Positions 5,924 through 9,041 of a stretch of DNA of 9,041 bases are shown here, piece by piece. The DNA comes from Methylovulum sp. (GTDB lineage: Bacteria > Pseudomonadota > Gammaproteobacteria > Methylococcales > Methylomonadaceae). The translations under genes and the position numbers were made by a program. The notes beneath the pieces were generated by a model that saw only the letters and a program-made list of their open reading frames with translations, did not search any database and was not told where the DNA came from. The stretch's first letter is position 1. Each line of letters starts with the position of its first letter. The stretch spans positions 1 through 9,041 of the forward strand of contig JACXTQ010000152.1 of the NCBI GenBank assembly GCA_016919605.1, in the 5' to 3' direction.

Positions 5924-8056
5924 ATGCAAAACAGAACCAGTGAAAGGCTCGTCCTCTGCGAAAAAAACCTCTTGGCAACAGTGCTGCCTTTTTTCAAGCA
6001 GGATGCCCCAGCACCACCTAATCATCAAGATTGCTGGACTGTTTTAGCATCTTATTTGGAATGGCGATTGTTACCCTGCCTTTTGCGGCTAGCCCCCGCT
6101 TGGCCGCACCAACAAGTCTGGTGTGATGGTGTTGAGCTCTTTTCCACCTCCATTGAACAGCCAAACGCGCTGAGAGCATTAGGTTATGCCCGCTGGCTCC
6201 CTACCGACACCGATGCTTGGGACAAAAGCATTACCGCCGGCATCGAACATAGCGAACTCATAGACATTGACCTCCGCTGGTGCGACAAGGAGCCTGACGC
6301 AGGGGTTGATTACACCATCAAAATTTGGACTAACACGCTGTGCCACCAATTAACCCCCAGCCACCGATCAGCGACACCTAGCTGTTCCAGCCCTCTGTCC
6401 ACGCCCAATTTCGATTATTTGCTCAACGCCATCAGACACCCCCGTACCCAAAATTCGGCCTTCAGCATAGCCGGTGTGCTGGGCGGGTTCGGAGTTAGGG
6501 GTGCTAAGTTGCTAGAAGAGTTACTAACCGATACGGACATAGCCGTTCGCTGTGCAGCGACGCAAGGGTTGCAACGGCAAGGGCTGACCGCACAACTTAC
6601 CATACCATTGATGGCGAAAGCCTTACAAGACCCCGATCCGCGTGTGCAACACCTGACCGCGACTGCGCTTTGGCGGCGCTTAAAAAATGACGCGGCTTTT
6701 TTGCCCTTACTACGCCAATCCACCCCGCTATTTTTACGCAGATTCGGCCATGAGCCTGAAGCTAACCGACATTGGTATACCCATGAAATCCTGGCTTACC
6801 TGAGCGCAACGGAAACGAGCGTTGCCCTAGCAATGGCGGTGGCCTTGGCCGATGAAACCTTACGCTTGCACGCCACTAAAATACTATGGCACATCCCTGC
6901 ACCAACCCCCACCCTGCTGACCCATTATCAAGCCGCGTTATCCAGCGAAAACATACGCTGGCGGACAGCTGCCGCATTCAGTCTATGGCGGTTTGGTAGC
7001 GATTTCGGCAACGCTTTCATTGCCGTCAGCGAAGACGGCGCTATTTTGCAAGATCCGGGCATAGTTTTAGAACTGCTGCATTATGATTATAATTCGGCCA
7101 TTGCCTTAATCCCCTACCAAGATGCGGTCTCGACCCTAGGCAGCATCTTGCAAAGGCATAAAACCCATCAACGCATTTGGTGCCAAGCGGCAGAGACACT
7201 AGCAAAGATTTATGACCGCACAGCCGACCACACATCCAGACAGCTCCTACAAACGCTAGTGCCTAAATTGTTGCACCCTGCACAAGACAACGATAAGCGT
7301 ATCCAACGCTGTGCGCTAAATGCGTTGGGCGCTATCGGGGCGGATGCCAAAGCCGCACTGCCCGCTTTGCTTATCGTCATTTATAACCCAGACCTTGATG
7401 GTTTGTTGCGTGGCGCAGCGGCTGAAGCGGTGGTCAATATCGGCCCTGACGCTAAGACAGCCGTAGCATTATTCAGCTTTTTCCGACAGCAAGATAATTA
7501 TTCACTCAATAGCCAAGCACTGCCTATACTTAAACCGCTAGGCCATCAAGCCATTCCGGTACTGGTCGAGGCGTTGCAGTCCAACACCTCTGAAGATATT
7601 TATTCGGATTACGGCATCTGGGATAGGTTGGCGGAATTTGGCACAGATGCCCTACCCGCCTTGGCCACACTAAGCCAACACGAAAAACTTCGCGTGCAGG
7701 CACTATCCGCGTTAGGCAAAACCCACGACAAGGCGGCATCGGCGTATGTGCTGCCCTTTCTGACAGATGTGGACAGTACCTATAGAAGCACCGCCGCCTC
7801 TGCCTTAGGCGAGTTGGGAGAACGTGCCATAGATGCGGTTTCGGCACTGGCCGAGGCAATAAACGACACTGATTTGGAAGTTTGCGCACACGCTATTGAA
7901 GCGTTGGGCAAGATAGGCGCACAGGCCTTGCCGGCCTTATTGGCGGCGGTGGATGGCGCCGATGATTTTACGCTCGACTGGATCGGCAAAGCCCTGGGTG
8001 ATATTGGCGGCACCGAAGCGGCATTAACCCTAGAGAAGCTACCGGATCGGGCTTGA
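5924..8056 (+). CDS. Orphan HEAT-repeat (PBS-lyase-like) protein of unknown function
   Basis: A 710-residue, probably cytosolic protein with no signal peptide or membrane segment. Residues 1 to about 165 match no domain I can name and contain several Trp and Cys residues. From about 176 onward it is an alpha-solenoid of HEAT repeats of the PBS-lyase-like type. Clear units lie near 181-253, 307-358 and 455-510. A regular C-terminal set has Leu-Gly pairs at 597, 628, 661 and 691, about 30-33 residues apart, with the pattern ALGxIGxxAxPAL. Such solenoids normally bind proteins or scaffold complexes, and no catalytic motif is visible. PBS-lyase-like repeats alone do not imply a phycobilin lyase, and no phycobiliprotein gene is present. 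The ATG at 5924 is the only good start: an in-frame stop lies at 5891-5893, but there is no Shine-Dalgarno. The neighbours suggest no partner: palindromic repeats upstream and a convergent methyltransferase downstream. Confidence 0.85.
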   Translation: MQNRTSERLVLCEKNLLATVLPFFKQDAPAPPNHQDCWTVLASYLEWRLLPCLLRLAPAWPHQQVWCDGVELFSTSIEQPNALRALGYARWLPTDTDAWDKSITAGIEHSELIDIDLRWCDKEPDAGVDYTIKIWTNTLCHQLTPSHRSATPSCSSPLSTPNFDYLLNAIRHPRTQNSAFSIAGVLGGFGVRGAKLLEELLTDTDIAVRCAATQGLQRQGLTAQLTIPLMAKALQDPDPRVQHLTATALWRRLKNDAAFLPLLRQSTPLFLRRFGHEPEANRHWYTHEILAYLSATETSVALAMAVALADETLRLHATKILWHIPAPTPTLLTHYQAALSSENIRWRTAAAFSLWRFGSDFGNAFIAVSEDGAILQDPGIVLELLHYDYNSAIALIPYQDAVSTLGSILQRHKTHQRIWCQAAETLAKIYDRTADHTSRQLLQTLVPKLLHPAQDNDKRIQRCALNALGAIGADAKAALPALLIVIYNPDLDGLLRGAAAEAVVNIGPDAKTAVALFSFFRQQDNYSLNSQALPILKPLGHQAIPVLVEALQSNTSEDIYSDYGIWDRLAEFGTDALPALATLSQHEKLRVQALSALGKTHDKAASAYVLPFLTDVDSTYRSTAASALGELGERAIDAVSALAEAINDTDLEVCAHAIEALGKIGAQALPALLAAVDGADDFTLDWIGKALGDIGGTEAALTLEKLPDRA

Positions 8057-8060
8057 TCTT

Positions 8061-8129
8061 CAAGCTATAAGCCATTAAACCAACGGGTACGCCGCATCTA
8101 GCCCGGCACTTATAATGGCTTATGGCTTG
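8061..8129. repeat. 17-bp inverted repeat between convergent genes, possible bidirectional terminator
   Basis: CAAGCTATAAGCCATTA (8061-8077) pairs with TAATGGCTTATGGCTTG (8113-8129). All 17 positions pair, one of them as a wobble, around a 35-base loop that could form a smaller CGGG/CCCG stem. It starts five bases after the HEAT gene's stop, and its right arm overlaps the last codons and stop of the methyltransferase gene (8120-8129). Placement suggests a shared transcript end or mRNA 3' protection. There is no T-run on either strand, so it is not a textbook intrinsic terminator. Confidence 0.75.
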
Positions 8130-8899
8130 CAGCCTGCACACAATATGATGTTGACTGTGGCGAAATAAACCCCGTCAGCATCGGCTTGCGCTTGGCTGCT
8201 GCGCCAACACTGCAATTGTTCCGCCGTGAGCAAACCGATTTCCAGCATTTCCTGCTCGCATCTTTCTGACTGTATGGACTGGCGCAGCATCAGATTGCTG
8301 GTAACGGTGACAGGGAACACTTGATAATTAATGTCATATAACCCTTGTTGCTTAAACAAACGGTATAAGGTACGTCCTGAATAGCCATTATGCAGGGCAT
8401 CACTGGCATAAGCGGCAATACGCCGCTCTATATCGGCTTCATCGCTATCAATGGACAAGCTACCCCAATCAGGGTCAATCACCACTACCCAGCCTTGGGG
8501 GCGTGTGACCCTAATCAATTCCGACAAGGCTTGGGTGGGTTGGCGCAAATGTTGGAAAACCCGTTCACTGCGGCTGGCGCTAAAATAACCATCGGCGAAC
8601 GGCAGGGCGATGGCATCGGCCTGCTGGTGGCTAACCCAACCTTCAACCCCTGCCCGTCCGGCACGCTGCCTAGCTTCAGCAAGCATGTCAGTATCGTAAT
8701 CCACGCCGACCACCTGCCCTTGCCTGCCCACTAACGCCGCCATCGGGATCGTATCGGTACCAGGGCCGCAGCCTAAATCCAAAACCTTATCGTCTGCTTG
8801 GATGTTCATGGCGGCATAGCTACTTTGTTTGATGTGCCTAAGCAGTGTGGCAATGTTATCGAGGGCCTGGGTATCTATATAGCCTTTGGGAGCAGGCAT
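8120..8899 (-). CDS. Class I SAM-dependent methyltransferase (Methyltransf_11 type)
   Basis: Predicted soluble SAM-dependent methyltransferase of 259 residues with a Rossmann-like fold. Motif I VLDLGCGPGTDT (39-50) binds SAM. An acidic residue for the ribose hydroxyls follows in VVGVDYDTDML (63-73), then QADAIALPF (93-101) and SERVFQHL (111-118), which resemble motifs of the UbiE/Methyltransf_11 group. VVVIDPDWG (138-146) is the following strand. The substrate cannot be told: C-, N- and O-methyltransferases of small molecules share these motifs. An upstream GTG at 8944 would add 15 residues, but the ATG at 8899 has a strong AAAGGA Shine-Dalgarno six bases away and is preferred. The gene is convergent with the HEAT-repeat gene and stands alone here, so context gives no pathway. 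Confidence 0.92.
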   Translation of the reverse strand: MPAPKGYIDTQALDNIATLLRHIKQSSYAAMNIQADDKVLDLGCGPGTDTIPMAALVGRQGQVVGVDYDTDMLAEARQRAGRAGVEGWVSHQQADAIALPFADGYFSASRSERVFQHLRQPTQALSELIRVTRPQGWVVVIDPDWGSLSIDSDEADIERRIAAYASDALHNGYSGRTLYRLFKQQGLYDINYQVFPVTVTSNLMLRQSIQSERCEQEMLEIGLLTAEQLQCWRSSQAQADADGVYFATVNIILCAGCKP

Positions 8900-8905
8900 T
8901 ACGCA

Positions 8906-8911
8906 TCCTTT
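8906..8911 (-). promoter_or_regulatory. Shine-Dalgarno deciding the methyltransferase start
   Basis: Read on the minus strand, AAAGGA lies six bases before the ATG at 8899. The longer frame's GTG at 8944 has nothing comparable. A TACAAT at 8923-8918 just upstream might be a -10 box, but no convincing -35 accompanies it. Confidence 0.7.
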
Positions 8912-9041
8912 ATGGTAATTGTAAAACAACCGGATAATCCGCACCGATGTCTAACAGTCGGCTAAGAGCTTGCCACTGTATATGCGCAGGATTCGCTATG
9001 TAATATTGATTTGGTAATACGCTTTTTTTATCTCAGACATA

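Noticed and set aside
5924..8056. Reading the HEAT-repeat protein as a phycobilisome lyase or a defence protein
   Set aside because: The PBS-lyase-like name reflects the repeat type only. No phycobilin genes, nuclease, NTPase or other defence-type partner is in the window.

Overview
The window looks like chromosomal DNA of a gammaproteobacterium. The best clue is yggS divergent from the type IV pilus retraction pair pilT-pilU, an order also found in Pseudomonas. The long-form PurC, the PAS-GAF-GGDEF protein and the GACGTTGC/GCAACGTC palindromes would suit a Methylococcales-type methanotroph. That placement is an inference and cannot be proved from the window.

Layout: 1-96 holds nothing I can support. 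Positions 97-1566 (minus) encode a PAS-GAF-GGDEF diguanylate cyclase with its own likely sigma70 promoter. Positions 1710-2387 (minus) encode the PLP-binding protein YggS/PLPBP. A 94-109 bp divergent region separates it from pilT (2497-3534) and pilU (3547-4686), which are closely spaced and probably translationally coupled. purC (4738-5631) follows 51 bp later with no visible terminator. The 292 bp stretch 5632-5923 is non-coding and holds two related palindromes about 80 bp apart (a REP-doublet-like or MITE-like arrangement), then an AT-rich leader. Positions 5924-8056 encode a 710-residue HEAT-repeat protein of unknown function. A strong inverted repeat at 8061-8129 separates it from a convergent class I methyltransferase gene (8120-8899, minus). 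Positions 8900-9041 are the leader of that gene and contain no supported gene of their own.

How the genes fit together: PilT and PilU power pilus retraction, and the cyclase could feed c-di-GMP into surface behaviour, but only proximity supports that link. YggS (PLP homeostasis) and PurC (purine synthesis) are housekeeping genes. The segment from about 5632 to the right edge looks more accessory: an orphan HEAT protein and an orphan methyltransferase, bounded by palindromic repeats. I see no defence system, CRISPR array, prophage, transposase, tRNA or rRNA. The least explained parts are the palindrome pair, the HEAT protein and the convergent inverted repeat, and none is demonstrated to be a new system.
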